This document shows positions 45,663 to 54,334 of a stretch of 64,000 nt of DNA, piece after piece. Position numbers and translations under genes: made by a program. The notes under the pieces are model-generated. The model had not been told where the DNA came from. It did not search any database and worked only from the letters and a program-made list of their open reading frames with translations. Source of the stretch: Pseudomonas chlororaphis (GTDB lineage Bacteria; Pseudomonadota; Gammaproteobacteria; Pseudomonadales; Pseudomonadaceae); NCBI GenBank assembly GCA_001023535.1, contig CP011020.1, forward strand, positions 5,144,501 to 5,208,500. Reading direction: 5' to 3'. The first letter of the stretch is position 1; every line of letters begins with the position of its first letter.

Positions 45663-46635
45663 GTTCGATGTCTTGTCGTTCGGCGAAACCATGGCAATGC
45701 TGGTGGCCGACCATTGCGGCGACCTGGCCTGCGTCAACCATTTCAGCAAGCGCATCGCCGGGGCCGACAGCAACGTTGCCATCGGCCTGGCGCGGCTGGG
45801 CTTCAACGTGGCGTGGCTGAGCCGGGTCGGCGCCGATTCCCTGGGACGTTTCGTCGTGCAGACGCTGGAGCGTGAAGGCCTGGATTGTCGCCATGTGACG
45901 GTCGATCCTGCGCACCCGACCGGGTTCCAGTTCAAATCCCGCACCGACGATGGCAGCGACCCGCAGGTGGAGTATTTCCGTCGTGGCTCGGCGGCCAGCC
46001 ACCTGTCGCCCGAGGCCATCGCCCCCACCCTGCTGGGTGCCCGGCACTTGCATGCCACCGGGATTGTGCCGGCGCTGTCGGCCACGGCCCGCGAGATGTC
46101 CCTTGAATTGATGAACTGCATGCGCGAGGCCGGTCGCAGCCTGTCCTTCGACCCCAATCTGCGGCCCAGCCTGTGGGCCAGCGAGTCGTTGATGATCCGC
46201 GAGGTCAACCGCCTCGCCGCCCTCGCCCACTGGGTCTTGCCGGGCCTCGGCGAAGGCCGCTTGCTGACCGGCTTCGACGACCCGGCCGACATCGCCGCCT
46301 TCTACCTGGACCAGGGCGCCGAGGCCGTGGTGATCAAGCTCGGCGCCCAAGGCGCCTACTACTGCACGCGGCTGGACCAGGGCTTCGTCGCCGGCGTGCC
46401 GGTTGCCCGGGTGGTGGACACGGTAGGCGCCGGGGACGGGTTCGCCGTCGGCCTGATCAGTGCCCTGCTGGAAAGCCGCGGGATCACCGAGGCGGTACAG
46501 CGCGCCAACTGGATTGGCAGCCGCGCGGTACAGAGTCGGGGGGACATGGAAGGCTTGCCGACCCGCGATGAGTTACTGACTGAATTTGATGACGCCCATC
46601 GCGAGCAAGCTCGCTCCCACAGGGGTTGCCGCTAG
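45655..46635 (+). CDS. kguK: 2-ketogluconokinase KguK (PfkB family)
   Basis: 326 residues. PfkB/ribokinase fold: the substrate region [29 protein letters not shown], and the ATP/anion-hole motif [14 protein letters not shown] with catalytic Asp. It phosphorylates 2-ketogluconate to the 6-phosphate. It overlaps kguE by 8 bp (ATG 45655). The last 12 codons read through a REP element (GCGAGCAAGCTCGCTCCCAC), so the tail [12 protein letters not shown] is REP-derived and not part of the conserved fold. Confidence 0.92.
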   Translation: MPEFDVLSFGETMAMLVADHCGDLACVNHFSKRIAGADSNVAIGLARLGFNVAWLSRVGADSLGRFVVQTLEREGLDCRHVTVDPAHPTGFQFKSRTDDGSDPQVEYFRRGSAASHLSPEAIAPTLLGARHLHATGIVPALSATAREMSLELMNCMREAGRSLSFDPNLRPSLWASESLMIREVNRLAALAHWVLPGLGEGRLLTGFDDPADIAAFYLDQGAEAVVIKLGAQGAYYCTRLDQGFVAGVPVARVVDTVGAGDGFAVGLISALLESRGITEAVQRANWIGSRAVQSRGDMEGLPTRDELLTEFDDAHREQARSHRGCR

Positions 46636-46662
46636 ACCTGTAGGAGCGAGCTTGCTCGCGAT
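46598..46662. repeat. REP pair overlapping the kguK 3' end
   Basis: ATCGCGAGCAAGCTCGCTCC (within kguK codons) and the inverted TGTAGGAGCGAGCTTGCTCG, inside the kgu operon between kguK and kguT. Confidence 0.8.
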
Positions 46663-46696
46663 AGAGGTCGCAAGAGCACCCAAACACACCTGCTGC

Positions 46697-46710
46697 AACA
46701 AAAACAACAA
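46697..46710 (+). promoter_or_regulatory. CA motif (Hfq/Crc site) before kguT
   Basis: AACAAAAACAACAA, with overlapping AANAANAA units, located 17 bp before the kguT start next to its ribosome binding site CAGGAG. It suggests catabolite repression of the transporter at the translational level. Confidence 0.65.
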
Positions 46711-46727
46711 GCTCAGGAGTCAACGAC

Positions 46728-48026
46728 ATGCAAACGCTCAACCTCGCCACCCGCCGCTGGTGGTACATCATGCCCATCGTGTTCATCACCTACAGCCTGG
46801 CCTACCTGGATCGAGCCAATTATGGCTTCGCGGCGGCCTCGGGCATGGCCAAGGACCTGATGATCACCCCGGGGCTGTCCTCGCTGCTCGGCGCGCTGTT
46901 TTTCCTCGGCTACTTTTTCTTCCAGGTGCCCGGGGCGATCTACGCCCAGAAACACAGCGTGAAGAAGCTGATCTTCGTCAGCCTGATCCTCTGGGGGTCG
47001 CTGGCGACGTTGACCGGCGTGGTCTCCAACGCCTACTGGCTGATCGTGATTCGCTTCATGCTGGGCGTGGTCGAAGCCGCCGTCATGCCGGCCATGCTGG
47101 TGTACCTGTGCCACTGGTTCACCCGCGCCGAGCGCTCGCGCGCCAATACCTTCCTGATCCTCGGCAACCCAGTGACCATGCTGTGGATGTCGGTGGTGTC
47201 GGGCTACCTGGTGCAGCAATTCGACTGGCGCTGGATGTTCATCATCGAAGGCCTGCCGGCGGTGCTCTGGGCCTTCGTCTGGTGGCGCCTGGCGGATGAT
47301 CGTCCGTCCCAGGCCAAGTGGCTCAGCCCCCAGCAAAAGCAGGACCTGGAAAGCGCACTGGCGGCCGAACAGGTCGGGATCAAGGCGGTGAAGAACTACG
47401 CCGAGGCCTTCCGCTCACCCAAGGTGATCATCCTGGCGTTGCAGTTTTTCTGCTGGAGCATCGGGGTCTACGGGTTCGTGCTGTGGCTGCCATCGATCCT
47501 CAAGGCCGGCCTGCAAATGAGCATGGTCGAGGCCGGCTGGCTGTCGTCTCTGCCGTACCTGGCGGCCGTCGTCGCCATGCTCGTTGTGTCCTGGGGCTCG
47601 GACAAGGCCCAGAAGCGCAAGCGTTTCGTCTGGCCGCCGCTGCTGGTGGCGTCCATCGCGTTCTACGCCTCGTACCTATTGGGACCTGAACATTTCTGGT
47701 GGTCCTACAGCCTGCTGGTGATCGCCGGCGCCTGCATGTACGCGCCCTACGGGCCGTTCTTTGCCATCGTTCCGGAAATCCTGCCGGCCAACGTCGCCGG
47801 CGGCGCCATGGCGCTGATCAACAGCATGGGCGCGCTGGGCTCCTTCGGCGGCTCATACCTGGTGGGCTACCTCAGCGGCTCCACCGGCTCACCGGGTATG
47901 TCCTTCCTGCTGATGAGCGGCGCATTGCTGCTGTCGGTGGTGCTGACCCTGGCCCTCAAGCCCGGCGCCAGCGACCGCGCCACCCCCAACTCCGTGGCGC
48001 CACACCCGGCGCCCGCCCATTCCTGA
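46728..48026 (+). CDS. kguT: 2-ketogluconate MFS transporter KguT
   Basis: 432 residues, 12 membrane helices. Anion:cation symporter-type MFS: AYLDRANYGFAAASGM in helix 1, then FFLGYFFFQVPGAIYAQKHS with the family's motif. It takes up 2-ketogluconate formed in the periplasm by glucose/gluconate oxidation. Third gene of the operon; a REP pair and a CA motif in the 92-bp gap suggest it can be tuned separately from kguEK. Confidence 0.92.
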   Translation: MQTLNLATRRWWYIMPIVFITYSLAYLDRANYGFAAASGMAKDLMITPGLSSLLGALFFLGYFFFQVPGAIYAQKHSVKKLIFVSLILWGSLATLTGVVSNAYWLIVIRFMLGVVEAAVMPAMLVYLCHWFTRAERSRANTFLILGNPVTMLWMSVVSGYLVQQFDWRWMFIIEGLPAVLWAFVWWRLADDRPSQAKWLSPQQKQDLESALAAEQVGIKAVKNYAEAFRSPKVIILALQFFCWSIGVYGFVLWLPSILKAGLQMSMVEAGWLSSLPYLAAVVAMLVVSWGSDKAQKRKRFVWPPLLVASIAFYASYLLGPEHFWWSYSLLVIAGACMYAPYGPFFAIVPEILPANVAGGAMALINSMGALGSFGGSYLVGYLSGSTGSPGMSFLLMSGALLLSVVLTLALKPGASDRATPNSVAPHPAPAHS

Positions 48027-48040
48027 ATCGAGATCCGCTC

Positions 48041-49018
48041 ATGAAAAAGCACGTGGTGTTGTACAAGGCGCTGTCGGCGCAATTGATGGCCCGTTTGCAA
48101 GCGCAGGCCGATGTCACCCTCATCGAACGCCTCGACGCCCAGGGCCTGGCGCAACTGCGCAATGCCCTGCCCGGCGCCCACGGGCTGTTGGGCGCGAGCC
48201 TGAAGCTGGATGCAGCGCTGCTGGACCTGGCGCCAAATCTGCAAGCCATCGCCAGCGTCTCGGTAGGGGTCGACAACTACGACATCGACTACCTGACCGA
48301 ACGCCGGATCCTGCTGAGCAACACCCCCGACGTGCTGACCGAGACCACCGCCGACACCGGCTTTGCGCTGATCCTGGCAACGGCCCGTCGCGTGGTGGAA
48401 CTGGCCAACCTGATTCGCGCCGGCCAATGGCAAAAAAGCATCGGCCCCGAGCATTTCGGCAGCGACGTCCACGGCAAGACCCTGGGCATCATCGGCATGG
48501 GCCGCATCGGCGAAGCCTTGGCCCAACGCGGCCACTTCGGCTTTGGCATGCCGGTTATCTACCACAGCCACTCGCCCAAGCCCGCCATCGAGCAGCGTTT
48601 CAACGCCCGCTACTGCTCGTTGGAAACCCTGCTGCGCCAAGCCGATTTCATCTGCCTGACCCTCCCGCTGACCGCAGAGACCCAAGGGCTGATCGGTGAA
48701 CACGCCTTTGCGCAAATGCGCCCCGAATCCATCTTCATCAACATCTCCCGGGGCAAAGTCGTGGACGAAGCGGCACTGATCGACGCCCTGCGCAACGGCC
48801 AGATCCGCGCTGCGGGGCTGGATGTGTTCGAGCGCGAGCCCTTGAGTGCGGATTCGCCGTTGTTGCAGATGGACAACGTGGTCGCCACCCCGCACATGGG
48901 CTCGGCCACCCATGAGACACGCGAAGCGATGGCGCGTTGTGCGGTGGAGAATCTGCTGGCGGCATTGGCGGGTGAGCGGCCGGTGAACCTGGTGAATCCG
49001 GGAGCGTGGAAAGGCTAG
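48041..49018 (+). CDS. kguD: 2-ketogluconate-6-phosphate reductase KguD
   Basis: 325 residues from ATG 48041, 14 bp after kguT. D-isomer-specific 2-hydroxyacid dehydrogenase: Rossmann motif GIIGMGRIGEALAQRGH, catalytic Arg in SVGVDNYD-type context, Glu in the FEREPL region and His in ATPHMGSAT. It reduces 2-keto-6-phosphogluconate to 6-phosphogluconate, joining the Entner-Doudoroff route. Last gene of the operon. Confidence 0.92.
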   Translation: MKKHVVLYKALSAQLMARLQAQADVTLIERLDAQGLAQLRNALPGAHGLLGASLKLDAALLDLAPNLQAIASVSVGVDNYDIDYLTERRILLSNTPDVLTETTADTGFALILATARRVVELANLIRAGQWQKSIGPEHFGSDVHGKTLGIIGMGRIGEALAQRGHFGFGMPVIYHSHSPKPAIEQRFNARYCSLETLLRQADFICLTLPLTAETQGLIGEHAFAQMRPESIFINISRGKVVDEAALIDALRNGQIRAAGLDVFEREPLSADSPLLQMDNVVATPHMGSATHETREAMARCAVENLLAALAGERPVNLVNPGAWKG

Positions 49019-49226
49019 AGGTTCGTCACCGGCATCACGGCCATCATGAGTGGGCTTTGGTGGCGGTGATGCTGTTCCTACCGAGAACCCGGACCCGGCC
49101 TACGCCAACATCGGAAGCGGCGCCATAGCCCTTCCAGCGTCCCTGCTGCTATTCATTGATCACCGACGAAAACACGCTAGGTGGTGAGTTCGCAATGAAA
49201 CAGACAAGGCAACCGGGGGTGATTGC

Positions 49227-49536
49227 ATGCATGCCATACAGGTCATGATCAGGAGTGCCTACAAGACACATACCACTCTGCTGGTGTCGACGCTCATCAC
49301 CCTGATAACGCTCAAACTGATCGTGCTCGCTTCACCGCTATTGCTGGGATGGGCAGGAGCAGGTGCGTTACTCGCTGCTGTACTAGCACTATTTTATCCC
49401 GCAGTTGCAGCATCCCCTTGGAATAGTAGCGGTAGCTCTATTAACAGCCACCCTCTCGTCCATTCTCGATGCCAACCAGGTTGATATTATCAACAACGCA
49501 ATCCTAAATGAATTTCGGGATCACCAACCCCAGTAA
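49227..49536 (+). pseudogene. Frameshifted small membrane-protein ORF
   Basis: The frame from ATG 49227 encodes a start (MHAIQVMIRSAYKTHTTLLV, then two hydrophobic stretches to about 49400). It then runs into low-quality sequence and stops at 49482-49484. The +1 frame from about 49399 continues sensibly: HPLGIVAVALLTATLSSILD, then NQVDIINNAILNEFRDHQPQ, stop TAA 49534-49536. Joining the two gives a roughly 102-residue two- to three-helix membrane protein, so a single-base indel near 49385-49405 has probably broken it. A sequencing error or programmed shift is possible. Family not recognised. Confidence 0.5.
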
Positions 49537-49629
49537 CGGGAGTTCCTTGGCGCCGAATTTAGCCATATTGAATTCGGCACTATCTTGATTACATCAATGC
49601 CATAAACTGCCGATCAAATCAGGAGCATC

Positions 49630-50205
49630 ATGAAGAAACGACCACAAGAGATACAACCTCCGTATTGGTTGTTTGTCCTCGCCGCAACCCCTATCTTCTT
49701 CATTAACTTCCTGCTACCTTCCTACCCAATCACCCCTACAGAGTTGGCCATTGCCGCCTTCATAGATAACCACCTCTTTGGGCAAGTTGGTTTTTGGTCA
49801 TCTCGATTCCCTTTCAGCTCAAAAGTAACCGCAAACTACCTTGCATGCATTGGCCCCGTATTTGCCATACTGGCCTTCTACAAGACTTATCAAACAATGA
49901 GGATCGACCCTAAACAGTACGAAAATTATTCACTATTAAAATACGCGCTCATCCCTCCCCTTGCAGTGCTTTATATATTGCTTATTTTATTCATGTTCTA
50001 TCTGACCTCCACCAACCTAGCCAACAACAGCCAAAAATACAGCTTCTATGGGTCATACGCCCTCAGCTTTTCACTGTTCTCATCCTCCATGCTCATTATT
50101 TTTTACATAACACCTCTAATAGTGCATCGTTGCTTTATCTATTTACCTGCCCTATTACTTGAAAACTGGAGAGATAAGAGATCGCAGATTCGTCCTCCAA
50201 AATAA
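49630..50205 (+). CDS. AT-rich orphan membrane protein
   Basis: 191 residues with four predicted membrane helices (about 13-30, 72-86, 108-130, 142-168) and a basic C-terminus (ENWRDKRSQIRPPK). AGGAGC lies 6 nt before ATG 49630. Codon use is markedly AT-richer than all neighbours (TTA, ATA, AAA common), a sign of horizontal acquisition. Size and topology resemble bacteriocin or toxin immunity proteins and small accessory membrane proteins, but no toxin is adjacent and I do not recognise the family. Confidence 0.6.
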   Translation: MKKRPQEIQPPYWLFVLAATPIFFINFLLPSYPITPTELAIAAFIDNHLFGQVGFWSSRFPFSSKVTANYLACIGPVFAILAFYKTYQTMRIDPKQYENYSLLKYALIPPLAVLYILLILFMFYLTSTNLANNSQKYSFYGSYALSFSLFSSSMLIIFYITPLIVHRCFIYLPALLLENWRDKRSQIRPPK

Positions 50206-50434
50206 TGCCTATAACGTTTTAAGAAACGGGATCATCCAAGTGGACAATACTGCATTTCAAACTATTTCGTACACAGCCTACAACGGCTGCAACTTGGGGT
50301 GATCGTGATGCATGAAGGAGCAATCGTGGACGATGGTCCGTGGCGGGAGCTGGTCGACAGGCCGGCGGTCAAGCTGCTAGTGGAGGCGATTCGGATGCAG
50401 AACTAGCGCAATAGGGTGCTGAGCTCCAGCCGTC

Positions 50435-50920
50435 ATCGCGAGCTTGCTCGCGAAAGCGGTGTGTCAGCCAACAGCAATATCAACTGATCCATTGCCTTCG
50501 CGGGCAAGCCCGCTCCCACAGGTTCCAGGGTGAACCTCGGATTCCGAAGATGCCACAGGCCCCACGTGGGAGCGGGCTTGCTCGCGAAAGCGGTGTGTCA
50601 GTCAACATCAATATCAACTGATTCATCGCCTTCGCGGGCAAGCCCGCTCCCACAGGTTCCAGGGTGAACCTCGGATTCCGAAGGTGCCACAGGTCCCATG
50701 TGGGAGCGAGCTTGCTCGCGAAAGCGGTGTGTCAGTCAACATCAATATCAACTGATCCATTGCCTTCGGGCAAGCCCGCTCCCACAGGTTCCAGGGTGAG
50801 CCTCGGATTCCGAAGATGTCGCAGGTCCCATGTGGGAGCGAGCTTGCTCGGGAAAGCGGTGTGTCAGCCAACAGCAATATCAACTGATCCATTGCCTTCG
50901 CGGGCAAGCCCGCTCCCACA
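50435..50920. repeat. Tandem array of about 134-bp REP-containing units
   Basis: Four copies of a composite unit (GCGAAAGCGGTGTGTCAG starts near 50452, 50586, 50720, 50852). Each holds an inverted REP pair plus two conserved spacers (CAACATCAATATCAACTGAT and GGTTCCAGGGTGAACCTCGG). The copies differ by few substitutions and one loses 2-3 bp. The surrounding 754-bp gap (50206-50959) also has a 32-codon ORF at 50308-50406 (MHEGAIVDDGPWRELVDRPA start), possibly a gene remnant. Confidence 0.85.
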
Positions 50921-50959
50921 GGTTCCGCGGTGTGTCCCGGTCCCTGGGGCTGTTACAAC

Positions 50960-51328
50960 TTACGTCGGCTGACGGGTTTCGATGTTGTCTAGTGCACGGT
51001 TGGCCAACAGGCTGCCCAGTTCGATCAGTTGTTGGATGCCCAGGAGGAAGTGCCGGCGTGAACCCTCCAGGTCGAAGGCCAGGTCATTGACCATGACGTT
51101 GGCCGAGGCCAGGGTTTCGCTGAGGTTGGCGAGCAGGCTTTCGGTGTCGATGTCTTTGTTGACGGTGAAGAGTTGGTCGGGGGCAGGACCCGCTTCGGGT
51201 TTGTCCGGTTTCGGGTTCAAATAATGGTCGAGCACGCGGTCGGTGACTTTGTCGTGTTTTTGGGATTTGGTTTTTGGGCGCGGTGACGTTGGTTCGGTGT
51301 TCGGCGGGTTTGGAGTTGCTTTGAACAT
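50960..51328 (-). CDS. DUF3077/DUF6124-type protein
   Basis: 122 residues from ATG 51328, with GGAG 8 nt upstream. The N-terminus MFKATPNPPNTEPTSPRPKT is a Pro/Thr-rich disordered tail. The C-terminal half is helical (SLLANLSETLASANVMVNDL, then FLLGIQQLIELGSLLANRAL). The arrangement is typical of a small family very common in fluorescent pseudomonads and annotated DUF3077 or DUF6124. Its function is unknown. It is preceded by a long structured leader (51329-51600). Confidence 0.75.
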   Translation of the reverse strand: MFKATPNPPNTEPTSPRPKTKSQKHDKVTDRVLDHYLNPKPDKPEAGPAPDQLFTVNKDIDTESLLANLSETLASANVMVNDLAFDLEGSRRHFLLGIQQLIELGSLLANRALDNIETRQPT

Positions 51329-51600
51329 AGATAAAGCTCCAGGTGAGAAATTGGAGCCATTCCTCTCGCTACCAAACGAATGGGTGATGGCCATACGGAG
51401 GTTGGTAGACCGGTCACCTGACAACCCGGCGCATCCGAAGACGCCCTACGCATGGCCACCATAAAACAGAGGGCGAAGAGCCCTTTGCATTCGATGGACT
51501 GCGCGTCAGGAGGCCGGGCTACCAAACCCGATCGCTGATTCATCAGCGACCCGAAAACGATAGAACCGGTCTCCCAGACGCACAAGCCGGCGGATTCTGG
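51329..51600 (-). promoter_or_regulatory. Structured leader upstream of the DUF3077/DUF6124-type gene
   Basis: Read on the minus strand this gene-free leader contains a GTCGCTGA-TGAA-TCAGCGAT hairpin (51531-51550), an AGGGC-TCTTC-GCCCT hairpin (51470-51484), and paired GGTTTGGTAGCC / GGTCTACCAACC segments. The region looks like conserved structured RNA and not coding sequence, although it is open in some frames. From memory, similar leaders precede this gene family in other pseudomonads; that recall is not verified here. Confidence 0.4.
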
Positions 51601-51929
51601 CGCAGTCGTAGGCAACGGCGCAAGACAACGTAGCCCAATACAGAACACTCCTACATCCAGATAAACACCCATTCACTTTGTGAGTGCTTCGCACCGGAGC
51701 GCCAGCCCGGTCAAGCGGGAGCAAGCTCCCTCGTCACGGCGTCAGTGCGCTTGTCCCGGCGGTATTCAGCGCAAGCGAGTCCACCCCACAATGTTCCCAA
51801 GCCGATCACAATTGTGCACACCCGATCAAAATCCTGTTAGTCGCCACCCCCCGCCATGCATTAAAGTAACGCCCCCAGCCCCGACGTTATCCGAACGCCA
51901 GGGGCCACCCTTTCCAGGAACAGTCACCG
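51601..51929. other. Gap upstream of the MoxR operon
   Basis: 329 bp without a gene. It contains a degenerate REP-like hairpin (GGGAGCAAGCTCCC, about 51717-51730) and an AT-richer stretch with CACAATTGTGC (51808-51818), an 11-bp near-palindrome that may belong to the promoter of the operon starting at 51930. Confidence 0.4.
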
Positions 51930-52889
51930 ATGGAACATCGTGAAGCGCTTTTGGCGCTGCGAACCTTTCTTTCAACGCAGATTCTCGGCCAGGAAAAACT
52001 CATCGAGCGCCTGCTCATCGCCCTGCTTGCCGACGGCCACATGCTGGTGGAAGGCGCGCCAGGGCTGGCGAAGACCAAGGCGATCAAGGAGCTGGCCGAA
52101 GGGATCGAAGCGCAGTTCCATCGCATCCAGTTCACCCCCGACCTGCTGCCTGCCGACATCACCGGCACGGAGATCTATCGCCCGGAAACCGGCAGTTTCG
52201 TCTTCCAGCAAGGACCGATCTTCCACAACCTGGTGCTGGCGGACGAGATCAACCGTGCCCCGGCCAAGGTCCAGTCCGCCTTGCTGGAAGCCATGGCCGA
52301 GCGCCAGGTAAGCGTTGGGCGCAGTACGTATGAACTGTCACCCCTGTTCCTGGTGATGGCCACGCAGAACCCCATCGAGCAGGAAGGCACCTATCCGTTG
52401 CCCGAGGCCCAACTCGACCGGTTCCTGATGCACGTCAAGATCGGTTTCCCGGATGCGACGGTGGAACGCCGGATCCTGCAACAGGCCCGGGGCGAGGCGC
52501 TCAATGGTGAGGCCAAGCCCGAGCGGCGGGTAAGCCAGCAGGCGATTTTCTCGGCGCGCAAGGAAATCCTCGGCCTGTACATGGCCGATGCCGTGGAGGA
52601 ATACCTGGTGCAACTGATCATGGCCACCCGCAACCCGGCCAAGTTCGACCCGGAGATGGCCGAGTGGATCGCCTACGGTGCCAGCCCACGGGGTTCCATC
52701 GCCCTGGATCGCTGCGCCCGCGCCCACGCCTGGCTGGCCGGCCGCGACTTTGTCAGCCCCGAGGACATCCAGGCCGTGCTGTTCGACGTGCTGCGCCATC
52801 GCATCATCCTGTCGTTCGAGGCCGAGGCCGCCGGTATCGACCAGGACCGGGTCGTGCAGCGGATTCTCGACGTCGTCGCTGTCGCTTGA
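51930..52889 (+). CDS. MoxR-family AAA+ ATPase
   Basis: 319 residues. AAA+ of the MoxR/RavA clade: Walker A in the family's variant GAPGLAKT (about 43-50), Walker B LVLADEINRAP, sensor 1 MATQNPIEQEGTYPLPEAQLDRF, sensor 2 GASPRGSIAL. MoxR ATPases act as chaperones that mature VWA-domain or metal-dependent partners; here the partners are the downstream DUF58 and VWA proteins. First of six tightly spaced genes. Confidence 0.92.
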   Translation: MEHREALLALRTFLSTQILGQEKLIERLLIALLADGHMLVEGAPGLAKTKAIKELAEGIEAQFHRIQFTPDLLPADITGTEIYRPETGSFVFQQGPIFHNLVLADEINRAPAKVQSALLEAMAERQVSVGRSTYELSPLFLVMATQNPIEQEGTYPLPEAQLDRFLMHVKIGFPDATVERRILQQARGEALNGEAKPERRVSQQAIFSARKEILGLYMADAVEEYLVQLIMATRNPAKFDPEMAEWIAYGASPRGSIALDRCARAHAWLAGRDFVSPEDIQAVLFDVLRHRIILSFEAEAAGIDQDRVVQRILDVVAVA

Positions 52890-52898
52890 GCAGGCGTC

Positions 52899-53843
52899 AT
52901 GACTAACCCACTGGCGCCCGCACCGGGCATCCGCGTCAGCCTTTCGGAGCTGATCGAGATGCGTCATCGCGTGCGCGAAGTGCAGTTGTTCTCGACCCCG
53001 GGCCAACGCAGCCCGTTGATCGGCCTGCACCACTCCAAGCTGCGCGGACGCGGCGTGGATTTCGACCAGGTGCGGGTCTACCAGGCCGGCGACGATGTGC
53101 GCACCATCGACTGGCGCGTCACCGCCCGCACACAGGAACCTCATACCAAGCTGTTCCACGAAGAGCGCGAGCGGCCGATCTTCATCATGATCGAGCAGAG
53201 CCACCGCCTGTTCTTTGGGTCGGGCCTGCTGTTCAAGTCGGTGCTCGCGGCCCAGGCCGCCAGCCTGATCGGCTGGGCCGCGCTGGGCCACAACGACCGC
53301 GTCGGCGGCCTGGTGTTCGGCAATAACACCCACTACGAGGTCAAACCCCGGCGCAGTAAACAAAGCCTGTTGCAATTGCTCAACCGCCTGGTGCGGGTCA
53401 ACCAGTCGTTGCACCCCGAGGGCGAGCCGGACCGCGATTCATTCGGCATTGCCCTGCGTCGGGCCCGGGAAGTGCTGCGCCCGGGCAGCCTGGCGATCGT
53501 GATCTGCGACGAACGCGCGCTGTCCGACAGCGCCGAGCAGCAACTGAGCCTGCTGTCGCGTCATTGCGACCTGTTGCTGCTGCCGCTCTCGGACCCGCTG
53601 GACCACGCCCTGCCTGCCGCCGGTTTGCTGCGCTTCGCCCAGCGCGGTGCGCAACTGGAGCTCGACACCCTGAATGTCGAACTGCGCCAGGCCTATCGCG
53701 CCCAGGCCGAGGCGCGCCAGGAGCGCTGGGAGTTACTGGCGCAGAAACTGCGGATCCTGATGATGCCCCTGAGCACCCAGGGCGACATGGTCGAGCAATT
53801 GCGCGAGTACCTGAACCCCAAGCGGGCCGGGATCAGCCGATGA
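52899..53843 (+). CDS. DUF58 domain protein
   Basis: 314 residues, cytoplasmic. The conserved DUF58 box is visible: LRGRGVDFDQVRVYQAGDDV, RTIDWRVTARTQEPHTKLFH, EERERPIFIMIEQS. This is a VWA-like fold with a modified metal site. It lies 9 bp after the MoxR gene. Together MoxR-DUF58 is the constant core of Bat (Bacteroides aerotolerance)-like operons. The function is unknown beyond this partnership. Confidence 0.9.
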   Translation: MTNPLAPAPGIRVSLSELIEMRHRVREVQLFSTPGQRSPLIGLHHSKLRGRGVDFDQVRVYQAGDDVRTIDWRVTARTQEPHTKLFHEERERPIFIMIEQSHRLFFGSGLLFKSVLAAQAASLIGWAALGHNDRVGGLVFGNNTHYEVKPRRSKQSLLQLLNRLVRVNQSLHPEGEPDRDSFGIALRRAREVLRPGSLAIVICDERALSDSAEQQLSLLSRHCDLLLLPLSDPLDHALPAAGLLRFAQRGAQLELDTLNVELRQAYRAQAEARQERWELLAQKLRILMMPLSTQGDMVEQLREYLNPKRAGISR

Positions 53844-54334
53844 ACAGCCTGGACCAGTTGCAGCCACTGATGGCGCCGCCCCCCATTGGTTTCTGGCCAC
53901 CCGCGCCAGGCTGGTGGTTGCTGCTGATATTGCTGCCACTGTTGGGCCTTGGGCTGTGGCAGTTGCGCCGTTTCCTACCCGCCAAGCGCGCCATCAGTCG
54001 CACCGAGCAACCCTTGGACCCGGTGCGCCTGGCCGCGCTGGCCGAACTGGCGCTATTGCCCAAGCCCTACGATGGCGCACCGGCCGGTGCCTGGTTGCAG
54101 CAGCTCAACGGCTTGCTCAAGCGCCTGTGTCGCAACCACTACCCCTACAGCCAGAGCCACACCCTGAACGGCCGCCAATGGCTGGCCTTCCTGGATAACC
54201 GCTGCCCGGCCGCCGGGCTGACCCGTTGGATGGTCCTGGTCGAAGGGGCCTACAAACCCGAATGCAAGCTGGACGACAAAGCCATTGCCGGCCTGACCCA
54301 GGCAGTCGACATCTGGATTCGCAAACATGTTTGA
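53840..54334 (+). CDS. DUF4381 membrane protein
   Basis: 164 residues from ATG 53840, overlapping the DUF58 stop by 4 bp (ATGA). One membrane helix (about 23-42, WWLLLILLPLLGLGLWQLRR) follows a Pro-rich lead MAPPPIGFWPPAPG. A soluble helical domain ends the protein (AALAELALLPKPYDGAPAGA, WLQQLNGLLKRLCRNHYPYS). This matches DUF4381 proteins that always sit between DUF58 and VWA genes. Role unknown, presumably part of a membrane complex. Confidence 0.88.
   Translation: MNSLDQLQPLMAPPPIGFWPPAPGWWLLLILLPLLGLGLWQLRRFLPAKRAISRTEQPLDPVRLAALAELALLPKPYDGAPAGAWLQQLNGLLKRLCRNHYPYSQSHTLNGRQWLAFLDNRCPAAGLTRWMVLVEGAYKPECKLDDKAIAGLTQAVDIWIRKHV

Noticed and set aside
49019..49226. Remnant of another membrane gene after kguD
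   Set aside because: Short fragments in two frames look weakly protein-like (ANIGSGAIALPASLLLF), but there is no start, no consistent frame and no recognised family.
50435..50920. CRISPR-like regular array
   Set aside because: The period is about 134 bp, the repeated part includes the spacers, units are REP pairs, and no cas genes are present.
51217..51672. A 151-codon minus-strand frame in the DUF3077/DUF6124-type leader
   Set aside because: It overlaps the leader hairpins and the true gene out of frame, and lacks a ribosome binding site; better explained as structured non-coding leader.
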